This document shows positions 17,340 to 25,585 of a stretch of 64,000 bases of DNA, in pieces. Below the pieces are notes generated by a model. The model did not search any database. It saw only the letters and a list, made by a program, of their open reading frames with translations, and had not been told where the DNA came from. Made by a program: the position numbers and the translations under genes. Source of the stretch: Bradyrhizobium sp. WSM1743 (GTDB lineage: Bacteria > Pseudomonadota > Alphaproteobacteria > Rhizobiales > Xanthobacteraceae); assembly GCF_000473065.1 (NCBI RefSeq), contig NZ_AXAZ01000004.1, positions 124,001 through 188,000 of the forward strand, in the 5' to 3' direction. Position 1 is the stretch's first letter. Each line of letters starts with the position of its first letter.

Positions 17340-17511
17340 GACGGTTTTCCCGAGAGGGAATGAAAAGGGAATGCGGTGCGGGGCGTTGTCCCCAATACCG
17401 TGGCTGCCCCCGCAACTGTGAGCGGATAATCCTTCGTCACAAGCCACTGGGTCCTCGGCCCCGGGAAGGCGACGAAGCGGTGATGACCCGCGAGCCAGGA
17501 GACCTGCCGTC
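17340..17511 (+). promoter_or_regulatory. Cobalamin riboswitch 3, upstream of the TonB-dependent receptor
   Basis: Aptamer blocks in order: AAAGGGAATGCGG (about 17364-17376), CTGCCCCCGCAACTGTGAGCG (17404-17424), AAGCCACTGGG (17441-17451), CCGGGAAGGCG (17461-17471) and the B12 box GAGCCAGGAGACCTGCC (17492-17508). P1 pairs GACGG (17340-17344) with CCGTC (17507-17511). This is the closest to consensus of the three. It implies that the receptor and PepSY gene downstream answer to cobalamin status. Confidence 0.95.
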
Positions 17512-17591
17512 AGCCGTGGTCACACGCGAAGATGTCGGTCGGGGAGTACAGACATTCGGCTTCATCGGACGGCTGCAAGGCCAAAGGTGAG

Positions 17592-17632
17592 ACCTCGTTC
17601 GCTGTGACGTGCCACTGACGTCATACCGAGGT
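17592..17632 (+). promoter_or_regulatory. Two-part hairpin before the TonB receptor start (expression platform candidate)
   Basis: ACCTCG (17592-17597) pairs with CGAGGT (17627-17632), and TGACGT (17605-17610) pairs inside it with ACGTCA (17618-17623). The outer right arm contains GAGG, the likely Shine-Dalgarno of the GTG start at 17641, so folding would hide it. TTTTGTT follows the stem, so a terminator role is also possible. Confidence 0.55.
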
Positions 17633-17640
17633 TTTGTTCC

Positions 17641-19998
17641 GTGTCTTCCATCCGTATCGCGCGACCGCGCCGCTTCCTGCTTGCCTCCGCCGCGTTCACA
17701 TTCCTTGCCGTTGTTGATCTGCCGGCCGCACTGGCGCAGCAGGCCCGAGAGCCGCTGCCACCCGTCGAGGTGTCGCCCGCCCAACCGCGCAAGCCGGCCA
17801 AACCGGTTGCACGGGAGGCGCAGAGCGCACGCCGCACGGTAGTGCGCAGGCCAGCGGCTGTATCCGCAGCGTCCAAGCCTGTTATGCCGGCTTCGACGGC
17901 GCAAACCCCGCTCAACACCAATGCCGTTGCCGAAAGCGCCTCGCGGCTTGGCCTGACCGTGCGGCAGACGCCCGCGACGGTCGAGGTGATCTCGGCCGCG
18001 ACGATGCGCGAGCAGGGCTATCGCACCGTGTCCGAGGTGGCGCAGGGCGCGGTCGGCGTCACCTCCGGCGACAACCCGGCCGAGCCTTCGGCCTTCGCCA
18101 TGCGCGGCTTCACCAACAGCCAGATCAACACGCTCTACAACGGCATCAAGATCGGTCCGCAGAACATGACCTCGCGGATCGTCGACACCGCCAATCTGGA
18201 GGCCGTGGAATTCCTGAAAGGTCCGGCCTCGCTGATCTCGGGCGAGGGCGCCGCGGGCGGCGCGATCAACTTCGTCGCCAAGCAACCGCACACCGGAGCG
18301 ATCCGGAACGAGGCGAACTTCTCCTGGGACTCGCTGAACTCGTTCCGTGCGCATTACGGTTCCGGCGGCAGCACGAATGTGCAGGGGCTGGACTATCGCT
18401 TCGACATCAGCCGCTCCACGCTCAACGGCTTTGCCGACGATACTAACATCAAGACGTTCGGCACGTCCGGCCAGCTCAATTACCGCATCTCCGACAGCCT
18501 CAAGATCTGGGGCGCGCTCGAGTACCGGGAGGATCGCTCGAAAGCCTATTGGGGCGCGCCGCTGGTGCCGGTCGCCTTCAGCGGCTCGCACGCGACGACT
18601 GGGATCGTCTCCGGCAACTACGTCTCGAATTACAACGGAACGAATCTTGGCGCCGTCACCGTCGACGACCGCACCTTCAAAACCAATTACAACGTCCTCG
18701 ACAACCGTAACGTCGCCCAGGAAGTGTGGTTGCGCGGCGGCTTCGAGCTGAAGCTCGCGCCCGATCTGACGCTGAAGAGCCAGGCCTATGGCTACGGCGC
18801 AGAACGGACCTGGTTCAACAACGAGATCGAGGCGTTCAACTCCACCACGAACCTCGTTGATCGCGAGCGCTTCTATGTCGCGCACAGCCAGCGTCTGGTC
18901 GGCAACATCACTGACCTGATCTGGGACACGAACATCGCAGGATTCGACAACCGGCTGGTGACGACGCTCTCGTCGAGCTATCTCGATTTCGTCAGGCCCG
19001 GCGCGGCAAACTTTCCCGGCGATTCCGTTTCGCTGGTCGATCCCAACCGAGGTTTCTACGGCCTGCTCACAACCAAGCAGCAGACGGCGCGCATCGACAA
19101 CGAGGCTCTGTCGTTCGAGGATCGGCTGAAGCTGACGCGCAGCTTCGCGCTGATCGGCGGCCTGCGGGTCGAGCATATCGGGCTTGATCGCAATTCGACC
19201 GACCCTGCCGGGCTTGTGAAAGCAGGCTTCCCGTTCACGAAAGACTGGGCGCCGGTGACGGGCCGCATCGGCTACACCTGGGAGGCCGTTCCAGGCCTGA
19301 CCTTCTTCAGCCAGTACGCCACCGGTGCCGACGTATCCGCCAACAACATCTTCCTGCTGTTGCCGACCCAGCCGCTCGACCTGACCACGTCGCGCACCTA
19401 TGAGACCGGCGTCAAGCATCTGTTCTGGGACAACAGGGCGGAATGGTCGTTCTCGGCCTACGACATCTTGCGCAAGAACGTCTATGCGGCGGCGGGCGGC
19501 ATGCAGCTGAATATCGCCGGACGGCAGGAGTCAAAGGGTGTCGAGCTTGCCGCCTCCGTGCGGCCGATCGAGCCGTTGCGTCTCTGGGGCAACATCGCCT
19601 ATGTCGATGCCCGCTACGCCGACTACAATTTCACCGGCGGCTCGTTCTCCGGCAACACGCCGCCGAACGTGCCGCGCATCGTGGCGAATGCCGGTGCGTC
19701 CTGGCGGTTCTTTACGCCCTGGCCGGTGGAGCTCGGCATCACCGGCCGCCATGTCGGAGACCGCTACAACACCGATGCCAACGTCGTGACGATGAAGGCG
19801 TACACGGTGGCCGACGTCTATGCCTTCGTCGACATCCCCAGGACGGTGTTCAATGCGGTCGAGCAGGCTCGCCTGACCTTCCGTGTGCGCAACATCACCG
19901 ACAAGCGCTACGCGATCTGGGGCGATCCGTTCTATCCCGATCAGATCCTCCTGGGCGCGCCGCGCACCTATGAGATCTCCGCTGCGTTCAAATGGTGA
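17641..19998 (+). CDS. TonB-dependent siderophore-type receptor under B12 riboswitch control
   Basis: A 785-residue outer-membrane receptor that takes up a chelate using TonB energy. The N-terminal signal peptide ends near ALAQQ (residue 33); a Pro/Arg-rich linker with a TonB-box-like PPVEVSP follows. A plug domain (about 100-240, with FAMRGFTNSQINTLYNGIK and AVEFLKGPASLISGEGAAGG) precedes a barrel that ends in the aromatic Trp typical of outer-membrane proteins. The sequence resembles FpvA/FhuE ferrisiderophore receptors more than BtuB, yet riboswitch 3 lies directly upstream. The substrate may be a corrinoid, or a metal chelate linked to cobalt. The GTG start has an SD-like GAGG 9 nt upstream and immediately begins the signal peptide. 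A PepSY protein gene follows 12 nt after the stop. Confidence 0.88.
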   Translation: MSSIRIARPRRFLLASAAFTFLAVVDLPAALAQQAREPLPPVEVSPAQPRKPAKPVAREAQSARRTVVRRPAAVSAASKPVMPASTAQTPLNTNAVAESASRLGLTVRQTPATVEVISAATMREQGYRTVSEVAQGAVGVTSGDNPAEPSAFAMRGFTNSQINTLYNGIKIGPQNMTSRIVDTANLEAVEFLKGPASLISGEGAAGGAINFVAKQPHTGAIRNEANFSWDSLNSFRAHYGSGGSTNVQGLDYRFDISRSTLNGFADDTNIKTFGTSGQLNYRISDSLKIWGALEYREDRSKAYWGAPLVPVAFSGSHATTGIVSGNYVSNYNGTNLGAVTVDDRTFKTNYNVLDNRNVAQEVWLRGGFELKLAPDLTLKSQAYGYGAERTWFNNEIEAFNSTTNLVDRERFYVAHSQRLVGNITDLIWDTNIAGFDNRLVTTLSSSYLDFVRPGAANFPGDSVSLVDPNRGFYGLLTTKQQTARIDNEALSFEDRLKLTRSFALIGGLRVEHIGLDRNSTDPAGLVKAGFPFTKDWAPVTGRIGYTWEAVPGLTFFSQYATGADVSANNIFLLLPTQPLDLTTSRTYETGVKHLFWDNRAEWSFSAYDILRKNVYAAAGGMQLNIAGRQESKGVELAASVRPIEPLRLWGNIAYVDARYADYNFTGGSFSGNTPPNVPRIVANAGASWRFFTPWPVELGITGRHVGDRYNTDANVVTMKAYTVADVYAFVDIPRTVFNAVEQARLTFRVRNITDKRYAIWGDPFYPDQILLGAPRTYEISAAFKW

Positions 19999-20010
19999 GG
20001 CCTTCTGCCG

Positions 20011-21444
20011 ATGATGAGCGCGATCGTCGTCTCGCACCGCTGGCTCGGGATCGCGTTCTGCCTGCTGTTCGCGATGTGGTTCGCGACTGGAATCGTCATG
20101 CACTTCGTTCCGTTTCCATCGCTGACGGAAGCGGAGCGATTTGCCGGCCTCGCGCCGCTGGATCGCGGCGGGCCGAGGATCTCGGTGGCGGAGGCCGTTG
20201 CGGCGAGCGGGATCGCCGATGCCACGCGCGTTCGGCTGATCCAGCGGGGTGATGGACCAGTCTACATCGTGTCGGGACCGTCCCGTTCGCGTGCGGTCCG
20301 CGCCTCCGACGGAGCGGACGGGTCGGTGACGTCCGTCGATGTCGCGCTCACGGTCGTGCAAAGCCACGCGGATCGGCGCGGGCTCGACGCGCTGCGGGCT
20401 GCGATCGTCGCTCGTTCCGACTACGATCAATGGAGCGTGCCGAACGGTTTTGATCGCCATCGACCGTTGTTTCGCGCCGCTTTCGGTGATGCCGCCGGAA
20501 CGGAGATCTATGTCTCGTCACCGACCGGCGAGGTGGTGCTCGATACGACGCGCAGCGAGCGCGGGTGGAATTGGGCCGGCAGTGTGCTGCACTGGATTTA
20601 TCCGACGGTTCTGCGAAGCAACTGGGCGCTGTGGGATCGGGTGGTCTGGACACTGTCGCTGCTGGCCTTGATCGCAGCATTGCTTGGTGCGGTGCTCGGA
20701 ATCGTGCGGATCAGGTTTCGCGAAGGCCAAACCGCCTCGCCGTACCGTGGCTGGCATGCGCTGCATCACCTGATTGGCCTCGCGGCGATGCTGTTCCTGC
20801 TGACCTGGATTCTCAGCGGCTGGCTCTCGATGGATCACGGCCGATTGTTCTCGCACGGGCAATTAACTCCAACAGAGGCCGGCGTGGTCGATGCCGCCCC
20901 GGATTGGCGAGACGCTTCATCGCTCGATCTGCAGCCAACGTCACCCTCGACTCGCGAGGTCGAATGGTTCGCCTTCAACGGTAAAGTCTACCGCCGCGAT
21001 CGGGTTGATCTCAGTCGTCAGATGTTGACCAAGGTGGGGGAGGCGCCGCGCGATGAACCGGTGGCATTCCTGGATGTGCAGGAGATCGGGAATCTGACGG
21101 CGCGCCTCGCCGCCGGCTGCGCCGCACCGTTCGTGCTCGCCGGCAATGACAACTATCCGGCGCAATCCAGCATTCCGGGGGCTCCTGTCTACCGCTCGAC
21201 CTGCGGCGATCTCTGGTTCGATGTCGATGCAGCCAATGGCAGCGTGCTGCAAAGACTGGACCCGTCGCGACGCGCGTATCGCTGGCTTTACAGTGCGCTG
21301 CACACGCTTGATTTTCCGATTCTGCTGGCTCATGCGCGGCTGCGTGATGCTCTCATTGTCGGCCTCTGTATGCTCGGACTGACGTTCTCCATCACTGGCA
21401 TCGTCATCGGTTGGCGACGCTTGCGGGCTTCGCTGGCAGCCTAA
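20011..21444 (+). CDS. PepSY domain-containing inner-membrane protein
   Basis: A 477-residue membrane protein with an N-terminal transmembrane helix (about 10-30), a periplasmic PepSY-like region, two central helices (about 212-235 and 248-270), a second periplasmic region and a C-terminal helix (about 445-467) before Arg-rich ends. This is the PepSY-TM layout; relatives such as FoxB are linked to reductive release of metal from siderophores. His residues at the helix ends (SHRWLG, WHALHHLIG, YSALHTLDF) could bind heme, by inference. It lies 12 nt downstream of the receptor gene and is probably co-transcribed under riboswitch 3. The start may be ATG 20011 or 20014. Confidence 0.82.
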   Translation: MMSAIVVSHRWLGIAFCLLFAMWFATGIVMHFVPFPSLTEAERFAGLAPLDRGGPRISVAEAVAASGIADATRVRLIQRGDGPVYIVSGPSRSRAVRASDGADGSVTSVDVALTVVQSHADRRGLDALRAAIVARSDYDQWSVPNGFDRHRPLFRAAFGDAAGTEIYVSSPTGEVVLDTTRSERGWNWAGSVLHWIYPTVLRSNWALWDRVVWTLSLLALIAALLGAVLGIVRIRFREGQTASPYRGWHALHHLIGLAAMLFLLTWILSGWLSMDHGRLFSHGQLTPTEAGVVDAAPDWRDASSLDLQPTSPSTREVEWFAFNGKVYRRDRVDLSRQMLTKVGEAPRDEPVAFLDVQEIGNLTARLAAGCAAPFVLAGNDNYPAQSSIPGAPVYRSTCGDLWFDVDAANGSVLQRLDPSRRAYRWLYSALHTLDFPILLAHARLRDALIVGLCMLGLTFSITGIVIGWRRLRASLAA

Positions 21445-21606
21445 AGCAGGCCGCAACTGCGGGCACGGTATGGGTTGGCAGAGCAGCGATGCGCTGAGCG
21501 GCAGCACGGTCTCTTTTCGCCTGCCGGCTTTCGGTGTAGCTCTGCGCCGGCTTGGAACGGCGGGAGCCAATCCAGACGACGACCGCAAATCATGGAGGCA
21601 GCACGG

Positions 21607-23040
21607 ATGTACCCGAAAGTTCAGATGTTCATTGCCGGCGAGTGGACCGAAGGGTCGTCAGGCAAATCGGAGGACATCCTCAATCCGGCCACCGGCCAGC
21701 CGATCGGCAAGACGCCCCACGCCGCGAAGGCGGATCTCGACCGCGCGCTGGAGGCGGCCAAAGCCGGCTTCGACATCTGGCGCAAGACCTCGCCGTTCGA
21801 CCGCTACAAGCTGATGCGCAAGGCCGCCGACATCATCCGCTCGCGGGCCGCCGAAATTGCGCCCGTGATGACCATGGAGCAGGGCAAGCCCGTAGTGGAA
21901 GCGCAGGGCGAGACCATGCTGGCCGGCGACCTCATCGACTGGTTCGCGGAAGAAGCGCGCCGCGCCTATGGCCGCATCGTGCCGCCGCGGATGGGCAATG
22001 TCTCCCAGCTCGTGGCCAAGGAGCCGGTTGGCCCGGTCGCAGCGTTCACGCCCTGGAATTTCCCGATCAACCAGGCGGTGCGCAAGATCTCGGCCGCGCT
22101 CGCCGCCGGCTGCTCGATCATCGTCAAGGGGCCGGAAGAGACGCCGGCGAGCTGCATGGAGCTGGTGCGCGCCTATGCCGACGCGGGCATTCCTGCCGGC
22201 GTCGTCCAACTGGTGTTCGGTGTGCCCGCGGAAGTGTCGGAATATCTCATCCCGCACCCGATCATCCGCAAGATCAGCTTCACCGGCTCGACCGCGGTCG
22301 GCAAGCATCTGGCCGCGCTCGCCGGCCTGCACATGAAGCGCGTCACCATGGAGCTCGGCGGCCACGCGCCGGCGATCGTGTTCGCGGATGCCGACCTCGA
22401 TAACGCCGCCAAGATTCTGTCGGCCAACAAGTTCCGCAACGCCGGCCAGGTCTGCGTCTCGCCAACGCGCTTCCTGGTGCATGAGAGCGTCTACGAGCCT
22501 TTCGTCGACAAGTTCGTGGCGGCGGCCAAGAGCCTCAAGGTCGGCAATGGCCTCGACAAGGACACCCGCATGGGCCCGCTGGCGAACCCGCGCCGCGTCG
22601 ACGCGATGGAAGGCTTCGTCTCCGACGCCGTTCAGCGCGGCGCCAAGGTGCAAGCCGGCGGCAAGCGCATCGGCAACGAAGGCTTCTTCTTCGAGCCGAC
22701 CGTGCTGACCGACGTGCCGCGCGATGCCCGCATCATGAACGAGGAGCCGTTCGGCCCGCTGGCGCCGATCACCTCCTTCCGCAGCTATGACGAGGTGGTG
22801 GCCGAGGCCAACCGTCTGCCTTACGGCCTGGCGGCCTATGCCTACACCACCTCGACCAAGACGATGCAGGCCATCGGTGCCGACATCGAGAGCGGCATGG
22901 TCTCGATCAACCATCACGGGCTCGCGCTGCCCGAAGTGCCGTTCGGCGGCATCAAGGATTCCGGCTACGGCTCCGAAGGCGGCCTCGAGGCGATCGAAGG
23001 TTATCTCAACACGAAGTTCGTCACCCAGGCGAGTGCATAG
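21607..23040 (+). CDS. NAD(P)-dependent aldehyde dehydrogenase, succinate-semialdehyde dehydrogenase type
   Basis: A 477-residue cytoplasmic aldehyde dehydrogenase of the GabD/SSADH-like class, which oxidises an aldehyde (succinate semialdehyde or similar) to the acid. Asn151 (TPWNFP), Glu249 (TMELGGHAP) and the nucleophile Cys283 (NAGQVCVSP) are all present. The C-terminal [13 protein letters not shown] matches the GabD family. The ATG at 21607 follows GGAGG (21595-21599); longer in-frame starts lack family similarity. It is separated from the PepSY gene by about 160 nt and from hyuA by 535 nt, so it is probably its own unit. Whether it serves the amino-acid products of the hydantoin genes is unknown. 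Confidence 0.9.
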   Translation: MYPKVQMFIAGEWTEGSSGKSEDILNPATGQPIGKTPHAAKADLDRALEAAKAGFDIWRKTSPFDRYKLMRKAADIIRSRAAEIAPVMTMEQGKPVVEAQGETMLAGDLIDWFAEEARRAYGRIVPPRMGNVSQLVAKEPVGPVAAFTPWNFPINQAVRKISAALAAGCSIIVKGPEETPASCMELVRAYADAGIPAGVVQLVFGVPAEVSEYLIPHPIIRKISFTGSTAVGKHLAALAGLHMKRVTMELGGHAPAIVFADADLDNAAKILSANKFRNAGQVCVSPTRFLVHESVYEPFVDKFVAAAKSLKVGNGLDKDTRMGPLANPRRVDAMEGFVSDAVQRGAKVQAGGKRIGNEGFFFEPTVLTDVPRDARIMNEEPFGPLAPITSFRSYDEVVAEANRLPYGLAAYAYTTSTKTMQAIGADIESGMVSINHHGLALPEVPFGGIKDSGYGSEGGLEAIEGYLNTKFVTQASA

Positions 23041-23061
23041 CCAATCGCGAAATCTCTGTAC

Positions 23062-23089
23062 CCCGGCGCGACCCGTTCGGCGCGCCGGG
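23062..23089 (+). terminator. GC-rich hairpin after the aldehyde dehydrogenase gene
   Basis: CCCGGCGCG (23062-23070) and CGCGCCGGG (23081-23089) form a perfect 9-bp stem with a 10-nt loop, about 20 nt after the stop codon. No U-tract follows, so it would be an imperfect intrinsic terminator or an mRNA-stabilising structure. Confidence 0.4.
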
Positions 23090-23345
23090 TGCTACGCCTG
23101 GTTATCCACCAGCGGCCGGTGATATCCTCGCTTACTGACCGTACAATAAAGAGAGGCTGAGCCGACCTGCGTGCATAGCTCCTGGTCAGTCCTCTCTCCC
23201 GCACCGCAGTTCGATCGCCTGCAAATTAGACAAACGGCCTTGCGCGGCCGATTGCAGTGCAACGGGCATTTCTATTTGCGTCGAAGAATCCAAGGGTGCG
23301 CTGCACATTTCTGCTTCGTATCCGGCTGCTCTCTGCGCGAGCAGC

Positions 23346-23365
23346 GCTGCACCAAAACGTGCAGC
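23346..23365. promoter_or_regulatory. Inverted repeat, possible operator upstream of hyuA
   Basis: GCTGCAC (23346-23352), a 6-nt centre CAAAAC and GTGCAGC (23359-23365) form a perfect dyad. The half-site GCTGCAC also occurs at 23300-23306. No regulator gene is adjacent, so the binding protein is unknown. Confidence 0.35.
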
Positions 23366-23575
23366 CGATGGTGCGCCGCGCAATGCCGGTGGCTTGGTGG
23401 CGCTTTGGTTTGCGACAACTCTGACCCTATCCCGAGGCCATCGCTCTGTCGCACGCTCGTACGTGATGGCATGACAGGGAATGACGATGAGCGTGCTCGC
23501 TTTGACATTGGACGCGGCGATGGGCGGGAAGGACCCGGCGTCCGGTCCGGACGTCGCGCGTAGCTGACTGTGCAG

Positions 23576-25585
23576 ATGAGCGATTCCGGCAATCACTGGG
23601 AGGTCGGCACCGATATCGGTGGCACCTTCACCGACATCATCGCCATCCGGCGCGATTCCGCGGAAGCGCGAATTGCGAAGGTGCCGTCGCGCCCACAGGC
23701 GCCGGTTCAGGCAATGCTGGAGGCGATCGAGGCGGTGGGCCTACGCAAGAGCGAGGTCAAGCGCTTCGTCCATGGCACCACGCGCGTGACCAACGCCATC
23801 GTCGAGAACCGGCTGCCGAAGGTGGCGCTGGTCGCGACCGAAGGCTTTGCCGATGTGCTGGAGATCGCGCGCTATCGCCGCCGCGATCTCTATCGTCTCG
23901 ACATTGCGCCGAAATCGCCGCCGCTGGTTCCGCCCGAACGCTGCTTCGGGCTTGCCGAGCGCCTCGATCACGAGGGCCGCGTACTGAGGGCGCTGGACGA
24001 AGCCGACATCGAGCGCCTGCTGGCGTGGCTGAAAGAGACCGGCGTGCAGAGCGTCGCGGTCGCGCTGCTGCACGCCTATGCCAATCCGGTGCATGAAAAG
24101 ATGCTCGGCGAGCGGCTCAAGGATGTCGTCGCCCATGTCTCGCTGTCGCACGAGGTCAACCCCGAGGCACGCGAATATGAGCGGACCTCGGCAACCGTAT
24201 TCAACGCCGCCGCGATGCCGATCGCGGTCGAATATCTCAGCGAGCTGGAGCAGCGGCTGCCGATCGGCTCCGGCCTGCAGGTGTTTCATTCCGCCGGCGC
24301 CATGATTCCGATCTCCGCGGTGAAGCGACGGCCGCTGGTGATGGCGATGTCGGGGCCGGCCGCCGGCGTCTCGGCCTCTGTCAGCATTGCGCGCCAGCTC
24401 GGCACCTCGCGGATGTTGACGTTTGACATGGGTGGCACCACGACCGACGTCTGCCTGATCGTGGATGGCCAGGCCGAGATGACCGACGGCCGCATGCTCG
24501 GCGACAAGCCGCTGCGCCAGCCGATGCTCGCGGTGCATTCCATCGGCGCGGGCGGAGGATCGATCGTCCGCAACGGTCCCGGCGGCCTGACGGTCGGCCC
24601 GGAGAGCGCCGGCTCCGAACCGGGGCCGGCGTGCTACGGTCGAGGCGGCCATGAGCCGACCATCACCGATGCCAATGCCGTGCTCGGCTATGTCAATCCC
24701 GAGACCAAGCTTGGTGACCGCATCGGCATCGACATCGAGAGCGCCAAGCGTGTCATCGAGCCGATCGCGCGCGCACTTGGGCTGAGCCTCACCGAAACGG
24801 CGCTCGGCATCATCAAGGTCGCGAACGCGACCATGGCCCGCGCGCTTCGCCGCGTCACGGTCGAGCGCGGCATCGACGGACGCGACTGCACGCTGCTCGC
24901 GTTCGGCGGCGGCGGCCCGATGCATGCTGCGGGCCTTGCCGATCTCTACGGGATTGCGGAGGTCGTTGTGCCGAGCGCCTCGAGTGCGTTCTCGGCGCTG
25001 GGCTGCCTCACCGCCGATTTCAGCTTCCTCCAGCAGCAGACCCTTCGCGCCGCCCTCGACGGCATCGATCTCGCCCGCGTGTCGGACCGGATCGACGCCT
25101 TGATTGACGATGCCTCGGCGCCGCTCATCGCCAATGGCGTTGCGAAGGCGGAGATCCAGGTCGAGTTGGTGGCCTTGATGCGCTATGCGGCGCAGAACGA
25201 CGCCGTTCCGGTGCCGTTCACGCTGCCGCTCGATGTCATCAAGCTCAAGCAGGATTTCCTGATGCGGCATCATGAGCTGTTCGGCTATGCAACCGGCGAG
25301 CCCTGCGTCATCGAATCCGTGCGGGTGCAGGCCCGTCGCCCGTCGACGACCGTCGTGAGCCGGCCGACGACGGCCGTGAGGGCGGTATCTACGGGCACGC
25401 GCAGCTGCTCGTTCGACGGCTTCCACGAGATCGCGACAGCAATCATCGACCGCGCCGCGCTGACGGAAACCGTTACCGGTCCGGCCATCATCGAAGACGC
25501 GTGGTCGACGGTGGTTGTGCCGCCGGGCTGGCAGGCAAAGCCTGATACCGCCGGCAATCTCTTCCTGACGCGGGGGGCAGCATGA
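23576..25585 (+). CDS. hyuA: Hydantoinase/oxoprolinase family protein, subunit A
   Basis: A 669-residue protein of the HyuA/N-methylhydantoinase A/5-oxoprolinase family, which opens a cyclic amide using ATP together with a HyuB partner. It starts with the Hydant_A N-terminal block EVGTDIGGTFTDI; the central FDMGGTTTDVCLI (about residue 282) is the second actin-like nucleotide-binding motif, and GAGGGSIV follows. A C-terminal oxoprolinase-type domain completes it. ATG 23576 was chosen; a GTG two codons upstream is in frame. It overlaps hyuB by ATGA. The substrate cannot be read from sequence: hydantoins, N-methylhydantoin and 5-oxoproline analogues, or ketone carboxylation in related enzymes, are all possible. 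Confidence 0.9.
   Translation: MSDSGNHWEVGTDIGGTFTDIIAIRRDSAEARIAKVPSRPQAPVQAMLEAIEAVGLRKSEVKRFVHGTTRVTNAIVENRLPKVALVATEGFADVLEIARYRRRDLYRLDIAPKSPPLVPPERCFGLAERLDHEGRVLRALDEADIERLLAWLKETGVQSVAVALLHAYANPVHEKMLGERLKDVVAHVSLSHEVNPEAREYERTSATVFNAAAMPIAVEYLSELEQRLPIGSGLQVFHSAGAMIPISAVKRRPLVMAMSGPAAGVSASVSIARQLGTSRMLTFDMGGTTTDVCLIVDGQAEMTDGRMLGDKPLRQPMLAVHSIGAGGGSIVRNGPGGLTVGPESAGSEPGPACYGRGGHEPTITDANAVLGYVNPETKLGDRIGIDIESAKRVIEPIARALGLSLTETALGIIKVANATMARALRRVTVERGIDGRDCTLLAFGGGGPMHAAGLADLYGIAEVVVPSASSAFSALGCLTADFSFLQQQTLRAALDGIDLARVSDRIDALIDDASAPLIANGVAKAEIQVELVALMRYAAQNDAVPVPFTLPLDVIKLKQDFLMRHHELFGYATGEPCVIESVRVQARRPSTTVVSRPTTAVRAVSTGTRSCSFDGFHEIATAIIDRAALTETVTGPAIIEDAWSTVVVPPGWQAKPDTAGNLFLTRGAA

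Larger units (their letters stand above)
23041..23575. other. Long intergenic region before the hydantoin cluster
   Basis: No convincing gene is visible on either strand in these 535 nt; the open frames present have atypical Cys/Arg-rich composition for this genome. It holds a terminator-like hairpin at its left end, a 20-nt dyad (23346-23365) and an extra copy of one half-site (GCTGCAC, 23300-23306). It probably carries the promoter and operator of hyuA. A 28-codon frame (23481-23567) just before hyuA is possible but unsupported. Confidence 0.5.

Noticed and set aside
23481-23567. 28-codon frame just before hyuA
   Set aside because: Possible leader peptide, but there is no ribosome-binding site at a good distance, no attenuator structure and no recognisable product.
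23171-23596. Open frames on both strands in the hyuA upstream region
   Set aside because: Atypical composition, no ribosome-binding sites and no family resemblance.
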